DNA of 36,822 nt from Microcystis viridis FACHB-1342 (GCF_014698335.1 NZ_JACJSV010000049.1:1-36822), one strand, 5' to 3'. Shown: positions 15,173 to 24,652, counted from the stretch's first letter. Made by a program: numbers and translations. The notes: generated from the letters alone by a model not told the origin.

Positions 15173-16066
15173 TTGCCTCCTTCTAACGCCAAAATTATTT
15201 TTATTCTAACTATCGGTGTGGTGTCGGTTTCTGCATCGGCAATTTTTATCCGGTTAGCGATCGAAGCGGTAGGTAATGCTACGATCGCATTTAGTTTATT
15301 TTTAGCGACTTCTCGTCTGATATTGGCTTCTGTTGTCCTAATTCCGAACTGGTTGACCTTATCACGCCAAAAAGTCCCTATTCAAGCCTATTATTACGCA
15401 GTGGGGGCAGGATTTTGTTTAGCTCTCCATTTTGCTACTTGGATTACTTCTCTATCCTACACCTCGATCGCCGCTTCCACCACTTTAGTCACTACTAATC
15501 CCCTCTGGGTTTCCCTGTTGGGTTGGTGGTGGTTTCGAGAAAAACCGACTAAATTAACCTTTATCGGCATTTTTGTGGCTTTAACGGGGGGATTATTGAT
15601 TGTTTTAGCCGATCGAGATGTGAGTAGTTCTTATCCTAACCCTTTATTGGGCAATAGCTTGGCTTTAATTGGGGCAATTCTCGTCAGTGGTTATATTCTC
15701 CTCGGACGGGAAGCACAAAGAAAGGGCTTAAATATTAAGAATTATATAACTGTAGCCTACACTACCGCAGGATTAGCCTTATTACCTTCTATTTTTTTAT
15801 TTGGTCAAGATTACGAAAGCTATCCCCTATCCGTGTATGTTTATGTGTTAATGATGGCGATTTTTCCGCAATTAATCGGTCATACTAGCTTTAACTGGGC
15901 TTTGCGATGGGTAGCACCGACAATAGTAACCATGGTAATTTTATTAGAGCCAATCGCCGCTAGTCTGTTAGGAGTGTTCATTTTTGGTGAAATCCCCCCC
16001 CAAGAAGTCATTTATGGCGGATTAATTCTATTAATCGGCGTAGGCATTGCTATTTTGGGCGGATAA
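15173..16066 (+). CDS. EamA/DMT-family metabolite transporter
   Basis: The product is 297 residues with about 10 membrane helices arranged as two EamA repeats (about 10-140 and 155-297). TSLSYTSIAASTTLVTTNPL and FNWALRWVAPTIVTMVILLE are the typical end-of-repeat segments. The start is a TTG at 15173, the first possible start after an in-frame TAG and directly before the membrane helix; no strong ribosome-binding site is present. Substrates of this subgroup are usually amino acids or other small metabolites; none can be chosen here. Confidence 0.87.
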   Translation: MPPSNAKIIFILTIGVVSVSASAIFIRLAIEAVGNATIAFSLFLATSRLILASVVLIPNWLTLSRQKVPIQAYYYAVGAGFCLALHFATWITSLSYTSIAASTTLVTTNPLWVSLLGWWWFREKPTKLTFIGIFVALTGGLLIVLADRDVSSSYPNPLLGNSLALIGAILVSGYILLGREAQRKGLNIKNYITVAYTTAGLALLPSIFLFGQDYESYPLSVYVYVLMMAIFPQLIGHTSFNWALRWVAPTIVTMVILLEPIAASLLGVFIFGEIPPQEVIYGGLILLIGVGIAILGG

Positions 16067-16096
16067 GCTGTTAGTGTATCTAAATTACTGGTTAAG
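16062..16096. repeat. Dispersed GATAAGCTGTT repeat, copy 2
   Basis: The same repeat as 10032-10065. Here it begins at the stop codon of the EamA gene (GATAAG includes the TAA), so the repeat may have supplied the end of this gene. Confidence 0.55.
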
Positions 16097-16199
16097 TGCG
16101 ATCTCGATCGCCGATTGTAACCACAGACACAGACTAGATTAGTGTACAATGATGACTGAATGAGAGTTTAAGTAGGTAGGTCTTAAAAACTTGCGGATG

Positions 16200-16269
16200 C
16201 CCCCCTTATCAAGGGGGGATTAAGGGGGGATCAGCACCCCCCTTATCAAGGGGGGATTAAGGGGGGATC
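16200..16269. repeat. Two direct copies of a 33-base C6/G6 hairpin repeat
   Basis: CCCCCCTTATCAAGGGGGG followed by ATTAAGGGGGGATC occurs at 16200-16232 and again at 16237-16269. Each copy can fold because CCCCCCTTA faces AAGGGGGG. It lies upstream of the pseudopilin genes and downstream of the EamA gene, and could stop transcription between them. The same kind of repeat is widespread in cyanobacterial genomes. Confidence 0.85.
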
Positions 16270-16440
16270 GAACCCAGAATCTATCTTCAATTTAATTGTA
16301 ACCAGCTACTTAGACAATCTGACTCAATTGAAAAATAGGGTTTTCGGGGAATTAATTCCCTGACTAAAGTTAGAAATATCCGATCATTTGCGTAATCTGT
16401 AGTTAAGAGCGAAGAAAAGCCAGTAGTTTTCAGGAAAAAC

Positions 16441-16458
16441 GGGGGGGGGTAAAAAGTG
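16441..16458 (+). promoter_or_regulatory. G9 tract in the ribosome-binding position of the pilin-like gene
   Basis: Nine G residues (16441-16449) are followed by TAAAAA and the GTG start at 16456. The tract sits where a Shine-Dalgarno sequence is expected and is of a length that can slip in replication. Confidence 0.55.
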
Positions 16459-17061
16459 AAATTAAAAGGAAAGGGGATACAGTCAAAACTGTCATCATCC
16501 GAGTCGGGTTTCTCGATGTTAGAAGTGATGATTGCCATTTTAACTATTACCGCTTTCTTAACAGGAACCTTACAGTTAATGGCGTTCACTGCCTTATATA
16601 AAGTTCGGTCAGAAAGACAGGCTCAAGCTAACTTTTGGATTCAAGAAGATTTTGAGGATGTCAAATTTTTAGCTTCGACTTTAGATGTGAACTCCAGTCC
16701 TCCCAACCCCTACATCACCCCAGATGTATGTACAAATATCAGTCAGGGTTATGCCACAGCTTTAAGAAGAGAACTAACGGCTACTCTCCCCCCCACCAAT
16801 CCACTGCAGGAACAATTAGTAGGGACAAGATCATTTGTCCGTAAAAACTATTCTCTCTATCGAACTTTTCCTGAGGATGAAGCAGCCCAGTCCGCCCATC
16901 CCCATCGCCTTCGTATAGAGTATAAGGTGAAGTTAGCTGATGGTGAAATAGCTAATGACTATCAAACTCAAGAAAAAGACGAAAGAAACGAAGAAGAAGG
17001 AAAATTTCTTGCTAAAAGTTCTGTCGAGGTGGTTCCCGATGCGTCGTTTGAATGTCCATAA
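16456..17061 (+). CDS. Type IV pseudopilin (PilV-like)
   Basis: The product is 201 residues with a GTG start. The prepilin cleavage site is G18|F19 with Glu at mature position 5 (GFSMLEVMIAILTITAFLT), followed by a hydrophobic helix of about 20 residues. The rest is a periplasmic globular part with few recognisable features and two cysteines (about 94 and at the C-terminus). Pseudopilins of this class join the tip of type IV pili or polysaccharide-secretion machines after cleavage by PilD. The following gene overlaps it by 23 bases. Confidence 0.85.
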   Translation: MKLKGKGIQSKLSSSESGFSMLEVMIAILTITAFLTGTLQLMAFTALYKVRSERQAQANFWIQEDFEDVKFLASTLDVNSSPPNPYITPDVCTNISQGYATALRRELTATLPPTNPLQEQLVGTRSFVRKNYSLYRTFPEDEAAQSAHPHRLRIEYKVKLADGEIANDYQTQEKDERNEEEGKFLAKSSVEVVPDASFECP

Positions 17062-17677
17062 AAATCAGGGTTTTACCCTGTTAGAAATTTTGGTAGCTTT
17101 GGCAATTACGGGAATTCTTGCCGCCTTAACCGGACCTAATTTATCAGCTTGGTTAAATAGAAATGAAGTCCAAGAAGCCACCGATTCTATACAATCAGCC
17201 CTAAGGGATGCCCAAAGACAAGCCATCCGTCTAGGGAGAATTTGCAGGATTAATTTTACCAACGGGACTAGCAATAATCCCACGGTTTACTCGAGAATAA
17301 CTGCTTTAGATAAGGACTCCAATCCTGACCCTGGTTGTTTAGTAGCGGCTAATGCTAATGCGGGTTCCCTAAATCTGCCGGAGGAAATATTTATGGTGGT
17401 GAAGAATTTTCCTCTCCAGGGCGGCACTCCGGAGGTACAGTTTTCCTTTCGGGGTCATGTGCCGAGGTTAACCTTTGATCCGCCACAAAACCGAGCGATA
17501 ATCGTATTATATCCCGCCGCCAATGCCACCGCCGATCCCTATCCCAACCAAGAAAAAAAATGTATAGTTATCGCTTCTCTGCTAGGAATAGTTAAACAAG
17601 GCACTTATACTGGAACTTCTCTAACTAACCTCGATGCTCGTCAATGTGAAATCCGTCTCGATGGAACTCAACCCTAA
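17039..17677 (+). CDS. GspH/FimT-type pseudopilin
   Basis: The product is 212 residues from ATG 17039, which gives a normal short basic leader (MRRLNVHKNQG); the open frame continues 28 codons upstream inside the previous gene but would give an unusual lysine-rich tail. Cleavage is expected at G11|F12 with Glu at mature position 5 (GFTLLEILVALAITGILAAL). The following helix carries RNEVQEATDSIQSALRDAQRQAI, typical of FimT/GspH, and the globular domain has four cysteines. It is co-translated with the PilV-like gene and probably acts as a minor tip pilin. No other pilus genes are nearby. Confidence 0.87.
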   Translation: MRRLNVHKNQGFTLLEILVALAITGILAALTGPNLSAWLNRNEVQEATDSIQSALRDAQRQAIRLGRICRINFTNGTSNNPTVYSRITALDKDSNPDPGCLVAANANAGSLNLPEEIFMVVKNFPLQGGTPEVQFSFRGHVPRLTFDPPQNRAIIVLYPAANATADPYPNQEKKCIVIASLLGIVKQGTYTGTSLTNLDARQCEIRLDGTQP

Positions 17678-17683
17678 TCAGTT

Positions 17684-17800
17684 ATCAGTTATCAGGTGTG
17701 AGTTATCAGTTATCAGTTACCAAATGTGAGTTATCAGGTGTGAGTTTTTAGTTTACTGATTACTGTTCACTGATTACTGTTCACTGTTTACTGATTACTC
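17684..17800. repeat. Low-complexity TTATCAGTTATCAG repeat tract
   Basis: Repeated words CAGTTATCAG, GTGTGAGTTATCAG and CTGATTACTGTTCA fill the space after the pseudopilin gene. The same family occurs at 22980-23005, 26593-26625, 27640-27670 and 35240-35284, always between genes. Confidence 0.75.
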
Positions 17801-17801
17801 A

Positions 17802-18185
17802 TTACTTTTGATTGCTCAGAAATAGTCGTAATTTCAATAAACTGAGAGTTTGACCGAGATTGAGGGGAAGGAGAGAAATGCCTGCTAACCGCGATTGTAA
17901 CCAACCATCGCCCCAATACCATTCGTGATAGCCATCGATACCTTGACTCAAAAGCAAGCGTAAACACTGGTCATTGGCCAATAAAACCTGATGTTGTACG
18001 GGGATTAAACCTAACCAAGAGGTAAAAGTCAAACCTTCCTCTAATTTATCGGGTAGATTGGGTGAGAGCATTTGCGGCCACAGCCATTGACGGAGATGAG
18101 CAGTTTTGAGCAAACTATCCCCGATAGCCTGTTCACTGGCCGAGATTTCGATACGCAGCTGACTTTGTTGAAAATTGCCGAACAT
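17802..18185 (-). CDS. SRPBCC-like conserved protein
   Basis: The product is 127 residues, cytosolic. LRIEISASEQAIGDSLLKTAHLRQWLWPQ at the start, LTFTSWLGLIPVQHQVLLAN in the middle and a C-terminal helix rich in leucine (SLLPLNLGQTLSLLKLRLFL) give the order strand-helix-sheet-long helix typical of the START/SRPBCC hydrophobic-ligand fold. The GYHEWYWGDGWLQSRL block is strongly conserved-looking. A specific ligand or activity cannot be named. It is divergent from hslO, with about 84 bases between the two starts. Confidence 0.65.
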   Translation of the reverse strand: MFGNFQQSQLRIEISASEQAIGDSLLKTAHLRQWLWPQMLSPNLPDKLEEGLTFTSWLGLIPVQHQVLLANDQCLRLLLSQGIDGYHEWYWGDGWLQSRLAGISLLPLNLGQTLSLLKLRLFLSNQK

Positions 18186-18269
18186 ATGATTGTCTGATAA
18201 TTTTTGTTAAGTTAGTTAAAGAATAACTAAAAATCGGGACAGTGTTTTCCAAGGATAACAGTAAGTAGT

Positions 18270-19184
18270 ATGGCAGATAAATTAATCCGCGCCACGGCCG
18301 CCGATGGGGGAATTAGAGTAGTAGGAGTGATTACCACCCGTTTAACCGAAGAAGCTCGCCAAAGACATCAATTATCTAACGTAGCCAGTGCTGCTCTCGG
18401 TCGCACGATGGCATCGGCTTTACTCTTGGCTTCCAGTTTAAAAAAACCCGGTTCTAGGATCAATATTCGCATTAAAGGCGATGGTCCCCTGGGCGGTGTT
18501 TTGGTTGATGCCGGACTCGATGGCACGGTGCGCGGTTATGTGGACTATCCCCAAGTGGAATTACTCCCCAATGCTAAGGGTAAATTAGATGTGGGTCGCG
18601 CGGTGGGTAACAAGGGTTATGTGCGAGTCTTACGCGAAGAAAAAGGCGAGGGGAGAAATGAACTTCAAGAAAGCATCGTCGAGATAGTTTCTGGGGAAGT
18701 GGGGGAAGATATCGCCTACTATCTAGACCAATCGGAACAAATTCCCTCCGCTTTGCAAGTGGGGGTTTTTGTCGGTACAACCACAGGAGTAACGGCAGCC
18801 GGGGGAATTTTATTACAAGTTCTCTCTAAAGAAGCGTCCCGGGATGAGGTCTTGGTGGCTCGTTTAGAGTCGAGATTGCGAAAATTAACGGGATTTACGC
18901 CTCTTTTACGCGCAGGAAAAGGACTAGAAGATATTTTTCAGGAACTTCTGGGAGATATGGGTCTAGAAATTTTTCCGGCTGTGCAGCTGCTGCGTTTTGA
19001 TTGTAGCTGCTCTTTTGAACGGGTCTTAGGAGCTTTAAAATTCCTCGGGGTCGATGAATTAAAAGACATCATCGAAAAAGATAAACAAGCGGAAGCCGTC
19101 TGTGAGTTTTGTCGGGAAGTGTATAATGCCAACGAGAGACAATTAATCGAATTAGTCGAGTCTCTACAGGCTGAATCTTGCTGA
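18270..19184 (+). CDS. hslO: Redox-regulated chaperone Hsp33
   Basis: The product is 304 residues, a cytosolic holdase that becomes active when oxidants break its zinc site. All four zinc ligands are present: Cys245 and Cys247 (DCSCS) and Cys278 and Cys281 (CEFC). The N-terminal domain has the standard GDGPLGGVLVDAG and GRTMASALLLAS segments. The length is normal. One extra cysteine ends the protein. Oxidative-stress defence is shared with the peroxiredoxin at 10280, but the two are not linked. Confidence 0.96.
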   Translation: MADKLIRATAADGGIRVVGVITTRLTEEARQRHQLSNVASAALGRTMASALLLASSLKKPGSRINIRIKGDGPLGGVLVDAGLDGTVRGYVDYPQVELLPNAKGKLDVGRAVGNKGYVRVLREEKGEGRNELQESIVEIVSGEVGEDIAYYLDQSEQIPSALQVGVFVGTTTGVTAAGGILLQVLSKEASRDEVLVARLESRLRKLTGFTPLLRAGKGLEDIFQELLGDMGLEIFPAVQLLRFDCSCSFERVLGALKFLGVDELKDIIEKDKQAEAVCEFCREVYNANERQLIELVESLQAESC

Positions 19185-19247
19185 GAAGTTGGGCAATGAG
19201 CGCCATTAGGGTAAAATCTATCTAAAATATCTGCTGGGGAGTTGTGA

Positions 19248-21203
19248 ATGTCTAAAGGAAAAGAATTAACCGAAAATCTAGTCAAACGAGAATCGATTGA
19301 CCCCCTGACTCGTTGGCCAGAGAAAACTAAGTCTTTTCTTTTTCTCTTTTGGTCTCGATACCAGCATCGTTTCACTTGGAAAGTTTGGGCGGCTTTATTT
19401 GTGGTCGTTTTTGGCGGTGTTGGCTTTCTCGCCACTTGGCAGTTATTAAATATGCAGAAGTCGCCCAATTGCCCCAAAATCTTCTGGCCCATCGCTTCTG
19501 CCTCCCTACGTCTCTACTGCGCTCAACTTTCCGCCGATAGTCGCACCGTGGCAGGTTTACTCGAAGCCATTGCCCTGGTGGAAGCTTTACCCGAAGACCA
19601 TCCCTTGCGATCGCAAGTCAATCAACAGGTGGAAGAATGGGCGCGAGATATACTGAATTTGGCCGAAAAAGACTATCAAGCGGGAAATTTAAAGCAGGCA
19701 ATCGCTAAAGCTCGTCAAATCCCCAATAATATGGCAGTAGCGGCAATTATTGAAGAAAGAATCGCTAAGTGGCAAGAAACTTGGACGGAAGGCAACGAGA
19801 TATTAAGCAAACTAGAGGAAAATCTCCGCGCTTCCAACTGGAATCAATCTTTCCGTCTGGCAGTGGATTTATTGAACTTAAATAACGAATATTGGGCAAC
19901 GGTTAAGTATAATGAAGCGATCGCTAAAATTACCGTCGCCCGGGAAGATAGCAGTAAATTAGATAATGCCTTTAATCTCTTTGCCCGGGCCGGTCTCAAC
20001 AATTGGTTCAAAGTCATCGAAGAAGCTAGAAAAATTCCAGCCAGCAGTTATGCCTATCAGGAGGCACAAAAATTAATCGCGAAAACCGAGGATAAGCTAA
20101 AAGAATACGCCGAAAGATTAATTGAGCGGAAGCAATGGCAAGCTCTCCGGGATTTGGCTAACCAAACCCCCAAAGACCTCAAAATTAAAGCAGATGTCAC
20201 CGATTGGTCTCTCTTGTCGGAAGCGGCCTTAGATGCGGAAACCGGCACGGTGGACGGATTAGAAGCCGGCATACTGGGACTAGAACAAATTGACGCTTCT
20301 CGACCCCTCCATCAAACGGCCCTAGCTATGAAGGAGCGCTGGCAGTTACAGGTGCAGGATCTAAAAATACTGTCCGAGGCTAGAGATTTAGCACAAGCAG
20401 GTACAATCGAGCAGTATAGCGCCGCTATCGCGAAAGCGGGAGAGGTCCCCCGTAATAATCCCCTCTGGTCGCAAGCACAGCAGGAAATTGGCTCTTGGAA
20501 TCGTCAAATACAAGTGATTGAAGACCGGCCGATTTTAGAACGGGCGCGGGAAATCGCTATCCCCGGCGATATTAATTCCCTCAGTAGTGCTATTATTCAG
20601 GCCCGGGCTATTGGCAAGAATCGGGCCTTATACCGAGATGCTCAACGGGAAATTCGCGGCTGGCAAGTGCGGATTGAACGCATGGAGGATCAACCCATTT
20701 TAGATCAGGCCCAAGCTTTGGCCAATCTCAAAGACTATAGCACAGCGATCGAAACTGCCAATCAAATTCCCCCCGGTCGCACTCTTTCCTCGGAAGCTTC
20801 CCAAAATATCCGTCGTTGGCGCCGAGAGTTGCGGGCCCGTCAAAATCTCCAACAGGCTAATCAATTAGCGGCGACGGGAAGCGCAGAGGGTTTAACCCGA
20901 GCGATTGCTTTAGTTACCAATATTTCCACTCAAACCGACGCAGGTGTGCAACGGACTGAATTGCTGGAACGTTGGAGTTATCAGCTTTTGTCTTTAGCCA
21001 CGGCCCAAGCTAATAATGGCCGTTATCTGGAAGCTATTCGCCTTGCTGAATCCGTATCCCGGGAAAGTACCGCCTACAGTTCGGCTCGCTCCCAAATGCA
21101 AGGCTGGCGCAATATTCTCCAACCGCCGGCCCCACCACCAATAGTTGAATCGACTCCCCTTTCTCCAGAGTCCCCGATAGAAACACCAAGTCCGGGTCAA
21201 TAA
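19248..21203 (+). CDS. Large single-pass protein with degenerate helical repeats
   Basis: The product is 651 residues. A basic N-terminal tail is followed by one membrane helix (about 47-67). The rest is nearly all alpha-helical with degenerate repeats of roughly 40-70 residues; two clear units share a core of the form (I/M)EDxPIL-(E/D)-(R/Q)A and an IxQAR or IETANQIP helix, and NxPLWSQAQQEIGSWNRQI-type turns recur. A Pro/Ser-rich tail ends it. This resembles cyanobacterial proteins often labelled, without evidence, as segregation ATPases; no Walker motif is seen, so that label is not used. A periplasmic scaffold is plausible. It follows hslO by about 60 bases. Confidence 0.75.
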   Translation: MSKGKELTENLVKRESIDPLTRWPEKTKSFLFLFWSRYQHRFTWKVWAALFVVVFGGVGFLATWQLLNMQKSPNCPKIFWPIASASLRLYCAQLSADSRTVAGLLEAIALVEALPEDHPLRSQVNQQVEEWARDILNLAEKDYQAGNLKQAIAKARQIPNNMAVAAIIEERIAKWQETWTEGNEILSKLEENLRASNWNQSFRLAVDLLNLNNEYWATVKYNEAIAKITVAREDSSKLDNAFNLFARAGLNNWFKVIEEARKIPASSYAYQEAQKLIAKTEDKLKEYAERLIERKQWQALRDLANQTPKDLKIKADVTDWSLLSEAALDAETGTVDGLEAGILGLEQIDASRPLHQTALAMKERWQLQVQDLKILSEARDLAQAGTIEQYSAAIAKAGEVPRNNPLWSQAQQEIGSWNRQIQVIEDRPILERAREIAIPGDINSLSSAIIQARAIGKNRALYRDAQREIRGWQVRIERMEDQPILDQAQALANLKDYSTAIETANQIPPGRTLSSEASQNIRRWRRELRARQNLQQANQLAATGSAEGLTRAIALVTNISTQTDAGVQRTELLERWSYQLLSLATAQANNGRYLEAIRLAESVSRESTAYSSARSQMQGWRNILQPPAPPPIVESTPLSPESPIETPSPGQ

Positions 21204-21516
21204 ATTGATACAGTCTTGGGGCAGTGAGTGTAGCGAACCACAGAGACACAAAGGACACAAAGATCGATCGCTACTATATAAGTTAAACTTATCACACAAA
21301 GAATAAGGGAGCCAAATACCTGTATTATCCTAAATCCGGTTATTAAAGACTGATTATCTATTCCTTCTCTTGTCCCCTGCCTATCCTGATGATATTTAGC
21401 CTATACTCAACGGATTTAGTATAGCCAACAAATAACCAAAGCCAATTTTTAAAAGATAATAGGTGTTATGAATTAAATTAATTAATCAAGCAAAAAACAG
21501 ATATCCGTAATTTCTA
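21204..21516. other. Gene-free stretch
   Basis: No gene or clear structure is seen apart from AT-rich sequence and a few short words. It separates the helical-repeat gene from the duplicated leader that starts at 21517. Confidence 0.4.
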
Positions 21517-21696
21517 TAAACCTCCTGCATAATTAATTTTTGATGGTTCAAAAACGGCAATAATAAGGATTAAATAACACAAAATCTTTAAATAGACCAT
21601 TTAATTGATTATTATTCATTCTTAATTCTCCCGACTACTGGCTACTGACTCCTAACCCTAAAAACGATTTTTGATTTCTGTAAGAGGTCTTATGAA
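21517..21696 (+). repeat. Duplicated leader region, copy 1 (before the pentapeptide gene)
   Basis: The region from TAAACCTC to the start codon (ending AAGAGGTCTTATGAA) is about 80 percent identical by eye to 27211-27383, with an 8-base gap. Shared blocks include TGCATAATTAATTTTTGA, GGATTAAAT and TTTAATTGATTATTATTCAT. The match stops within a few codons of the ATG, so promoter, leader and ribosome-binding site are duplicated but not the coding sequence. Confidence 0.8.
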
Positions 21697-22903
21697 AGCA
21701 AGTGAGGTACTGGATTTATATGCCAAAGGGAAACGCAATTTTAAAGGAGTAAAATTAAAAGGACAGTGTTTTCGCGGACAGAATTTATCGGGGGCTAATT
21801 TTAGTCAAGCAGATCTGCGTGGTACTAATTTTCAAGGTGCTATTTTAGAGGGAACTAAATTTACCGAGGCCAGGGCAGGATTACTAAAGCGCGGTCGGCT
21901 ACAATTAATCTTAATTTCTTGGTTAATAGCGGCTTTCTGCGGCTTTGTGTGGGGATTAGCTGGTTATTATCTAGCTTTAATGCTGGTGACGGATGTAAGC
22001 CAATTTAAAATCATTGGTGCGGTGATAATCACGATTTTATCCCTAATTTATGTAAGATTTTATCGTCAGCGAGTTGGGGGATTACCCTTAGTTTTATCCT
22101 TGATTTCTGGTCAATCAACAAGTTTTATCCTAGCAATTTTCATCAGCTTAATTTTAACTTTATTGACAGTAATTATCTTGGCTTTTCAGGGAGCATTAGC
22201 TGGAATAGCCGTGATGAATGGAACTTTTTCTATAGCTTTGATTGTTGGGGTTTGTGGTACTTTATTCACCGCTTATCTGGCCTGGTTGTCCCTAGAAGAA
22301 TCGAGACAAACAATCACGAAATCGATAGCAATTGCTTTTTTAGCCAGTAAAGGTACAAATTTTTGCGGCGCAAATCTTAAAGAAGCGGATTTCACGGGAG
22401 CGCAGTTAAAAGCCACTGATTTAAGAGCAAAAGATTTAACTAGAACTCGATTTTATCTGGTATCGGGCATCGAGCGAGCGCGTTGGGAAAAGACAATTTT
22501 AGCCGAAGTGGCGATGAGAAATCTTCTCGTTACTGGTCAAGGGGAAAATAAAGCTTATATTGGCTATAATTTTCGTGGACTGAATCTTTACGGGTTTAAC
22601 TTCAAAAATGCCAATCTGACTAGGGCAAATTTGAGCGAGGCAAATTTAGCCTACGCTAATCTAGAAGGGGCAAATTTAGCCCATAGTAACGTGATGAGAG
22701 CCAATTTACAGGCAGCCACCCTGACAGGCGCTTGTATCGAAGCTTGGAAAATCGCCGAAAATACCAATTTAGAAGGGGTTGATTGTGATTATATCTATTT
22801 AGTCGAGTCCGACCAAGAGCGCCGTCCCAAGCAGGGAGAATTTGGGGAAAGGGAATTCCAGCAATTGGCCCTGGAGCAGCGAAAATTGTATATTGACGAA
22901 TGA
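21692..22903 (+). CDS. Pentapeptide-repeat membrane protein
   Basis: The product is 403 residues from ATG 21692, behind AAGAGG. A first block of pentapeptide repeats (about 25-55; GQNLSGANFSQADLRGTNFQ) forms a short beta-helix. Four hydrophobic helices (about 65-215) follow, then a second, longer pentapeptide block (about 230-350; ANLTRANLSEANLAYANLEG). The last 50 residues are charged. The A(N/D)LxxAN pattern is unambiguous. Proteins of this layout are common in cyanobacteria; their function is not established. Interruption of a repeat domain by a membrane block suggests both blocks lie on the same side of the membrane. Confidence 0.9.
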   Translation: MKASEVLDLYAKGKRNFKGVKLKGQCFRGQNLSGANFSQADLRGTNFQGAILEGTKFTEARAGLLKRGRLQLILISWLIAAFCGFVWGLAGYYLALMLVTDVSQFKIIGAVIITILSLIYVRFYRQRVGGLPLVLSLISGQSTSFILAIFISLILTLLTVIILAFQGALAGIAVMNGTFSIALIVGVCGTLFTAYLAWLSLEESRQTITKSIAIAFLASKGTNFCGANLKEADFTGAQLKATDLRAKDLTRTRFYLVSGIERARWEKTILAEVAMRNLLVTGQGENKAYIGYNFRGLNLYGFNFKNANLTRANLSEANLAYANLEGANLAHSNVMRANLQAATLTGACIEAWKIAENTNLEGVDCDYIYLVESDQERRPKQGEFGEREFQQLALEQRKLYIDE

Positions 22904-23008
22904 ATGCTATACAAAGCTAAAATTGCCGCGCCGAGGCGGACAATTAGAGGGATAATAAGACCAGCCTTAACACCTATCCCCCGACTGGTAACTGATCACT
23001 GATAAGCG

Positions 23009-24652
23009 ATGGTGAATATTTCTAATCAAGTTACACCCAATTGGGGACTAGCGCCCCTGGCAAAAGTCCCCGATGTCCAAATCCTAGCGGCGATCGATAT
23101 TGGTACGAATTCGGTTCACATGGTAGTGGTGAAAATTGAACCGTCTTTACCCGCTTTTACGATTATTGCCAGAGAAAAGGATACAGTCCGTCTGGGCGAT
23201 CGAGATAGGAAAACTGGTAAATTAACCCTAGCGGCCATGGAAAGAGCGATCGCGGCTTTAAAACGCTGTCACGATCTGGCTATTAGTCTCCATGCGGATC
23301 AGATTATCGCCGTGGCCACCAGCGCCACCCGGGAAGCAGCCAACGGTGACGAATTTTTGGCTTTAATCGAGAAAGAAGTCGGTATTTCTGTAAATCTCAT
23401 CTCTGGACAGGAGGAAGCGCGCCGGATTTATCTCGGTGTCGTCTCGGGAATGGATTTCCAAAATCAAGCCCATATTATTATCGATATTGGTGGCGGTTCC
23501 ACGGAATTAATCTTAGCCGATAGCCAAGAAATTCGCTTTCTTAGTAGTACCAAAATCGGCGCGGTGCGTTTGACCCAAGATTTGATCACCACCGATCCCA
23601 TTAGTACCACAGAATTAGCCTATTTAAGGGCATACACCAGGGGAATGTTGGAGCGGGCAGTAGAGGAAATTAAACATCATTTACAGGTGGGAGAAGTGCC
23701 GCGTTTAGTGGGAACTTCTGGGACGATCGAAACTTTGATGACTATCCATGCTTTGGAGAAATTGGGGTTAATTCCCAATCCTTTAAATGGCTATCAATTA
23801 ACCCGCAAAGATGTCAGAGAATTGGTTAAACGTTTCGCCAGTTTGGACTATCACCAAAGACTGGCAATTCTGGGGATGTCCGATAAACGGGCCGAGATAA
23901 TTCTAGCTGGTTCGATCGTGCTTTTGGAAGCGATGACCATGTTAGATGTTGATAAGTTAGTTCTCTGTGAAAGGGCCCTGCGAGAAGGGGTAATCGTCGA
24001 TTGGATGCTGACCCACGGTTTAATTGATAATCGGTTACTTTATCAGAGTGAAATCCGTCAGCGCAGTGTCTTGAAAATAGCGAAAAAGTATCAAGTTAAT
24101 TTAGAATCGGCCGAGAGAATAACGACATTTTCCTTGTCTTTGTTCGAGCAAACCCAAGCACAATTACATTCTTGGAATCAGGAGGCTAAAGATCTATTAT
24201 GGGCGGCGGCAATTTTACATAATAGTGGTTTATATGTTAGTCATGCTGCCCATCATAAACATTCCTATTATTTAATTCGCAATGGTGAACTGTTGGGCTA
24301 TACAGAAATAGAGTTAGAAGTTATCGCTAATATCGCTCGTTATCACCGTAAAAGTAAGCCGAAGAAAAGACACGATGATTTTATGAAATTAACGGAATAC
24401 TATCAGTATATGGTCAGACATCTAAGTGCTATACTGCGCTTGGCTGTGGCTTTAGATCGACGACAAATAGGAGCAATTAAAAAGATTGAATGTAAGTACG
24501 ATCCCGAATATAGAACCCTACATCTGCATCTTTTTCCTAATAATGCTGAAGATGATTGTGCTTTAGAATTGTGGAGTTTAGACTATAAAAAACCCGTTTT
24601 TGAGGAAGAATTTGGGGTGAAAGTAGTGGCAACTTTGGCATTTTTACCCTGA
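23009..24652 (+). CDS. ppx: Ppx/GppA family exopolyphosphatase
   Basis: The product is 547 residues, cytosolic. The ASKHA fold is shown by ILAAIDIGTNSVHMVVV (about 26-42), the second phosphate loop IDIGGGSTELIL (about 150-161) and LVGTSGTIETL (about 232-242). The C-terminal half is an HD-like helical domain (AAILHNSGLYVSHAAHHKHS), which marks the long polyphosphatase type. It removes phosphate from polyphosphate or pentaphosphate from guanosine pentaphosphate. The length matches cyanobacterial Ppx. ATG 23009 has no strong ribosome-binding site, and later starts in the first 25 residues are possible. Confidence 0.92.
   Translation: MVNISNQVTPNWGLAPLAKVPDVQILAAIDIGTNSVHMVVVKIEPSLPAFTIIAREKDTVRLGDRDRKTGKLTLAAMERAIAALKRCHDLAISLHADQIIAVATSATREAANGDEFLALIEKEVGISVNLISGQEEARRIYLGVVSGMDFQNQAHIIIDIGGGSTELILADSQEIRFLSSTKIGAVRLTQDLITTDPISTTELAYLRAYTRGMLERAVEEIKHHLQVGEVPRLVGTSGTIETLMTIHALEKLGLIPNPLNGYQLTRKDVRELVKRFASLDYHQRLAILGMSDKRAEIILAGSIVLLEAMTMLDVDKLVLCERALREGVIVDWMLTHGLIDNRLLYQSEIRQRSVLKIAKKYQVNLESAERITTFSLSLFEQTQAQLHSWNQEAKDLLWAAAILHNSGLYVSHAAHHKHSYYLIRNGELLGYTEIELEVIANIARYHRKSKPKKRHDDFMKLTEYYQYMVRHLSAILRLAVALDRRQIGAIKKIECKYDPEYRTLHLHLFPNNAEDDCALELWSLDYKKPVFEEEFGVKVVATLAFLP

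Noticed and set aside
19248-21203. Label 'chromosome segregation ATPase' for the helical-repeat protein
   Set aside because: No Walker A or B motif is present and a membrane helix lies near the N-terminus.
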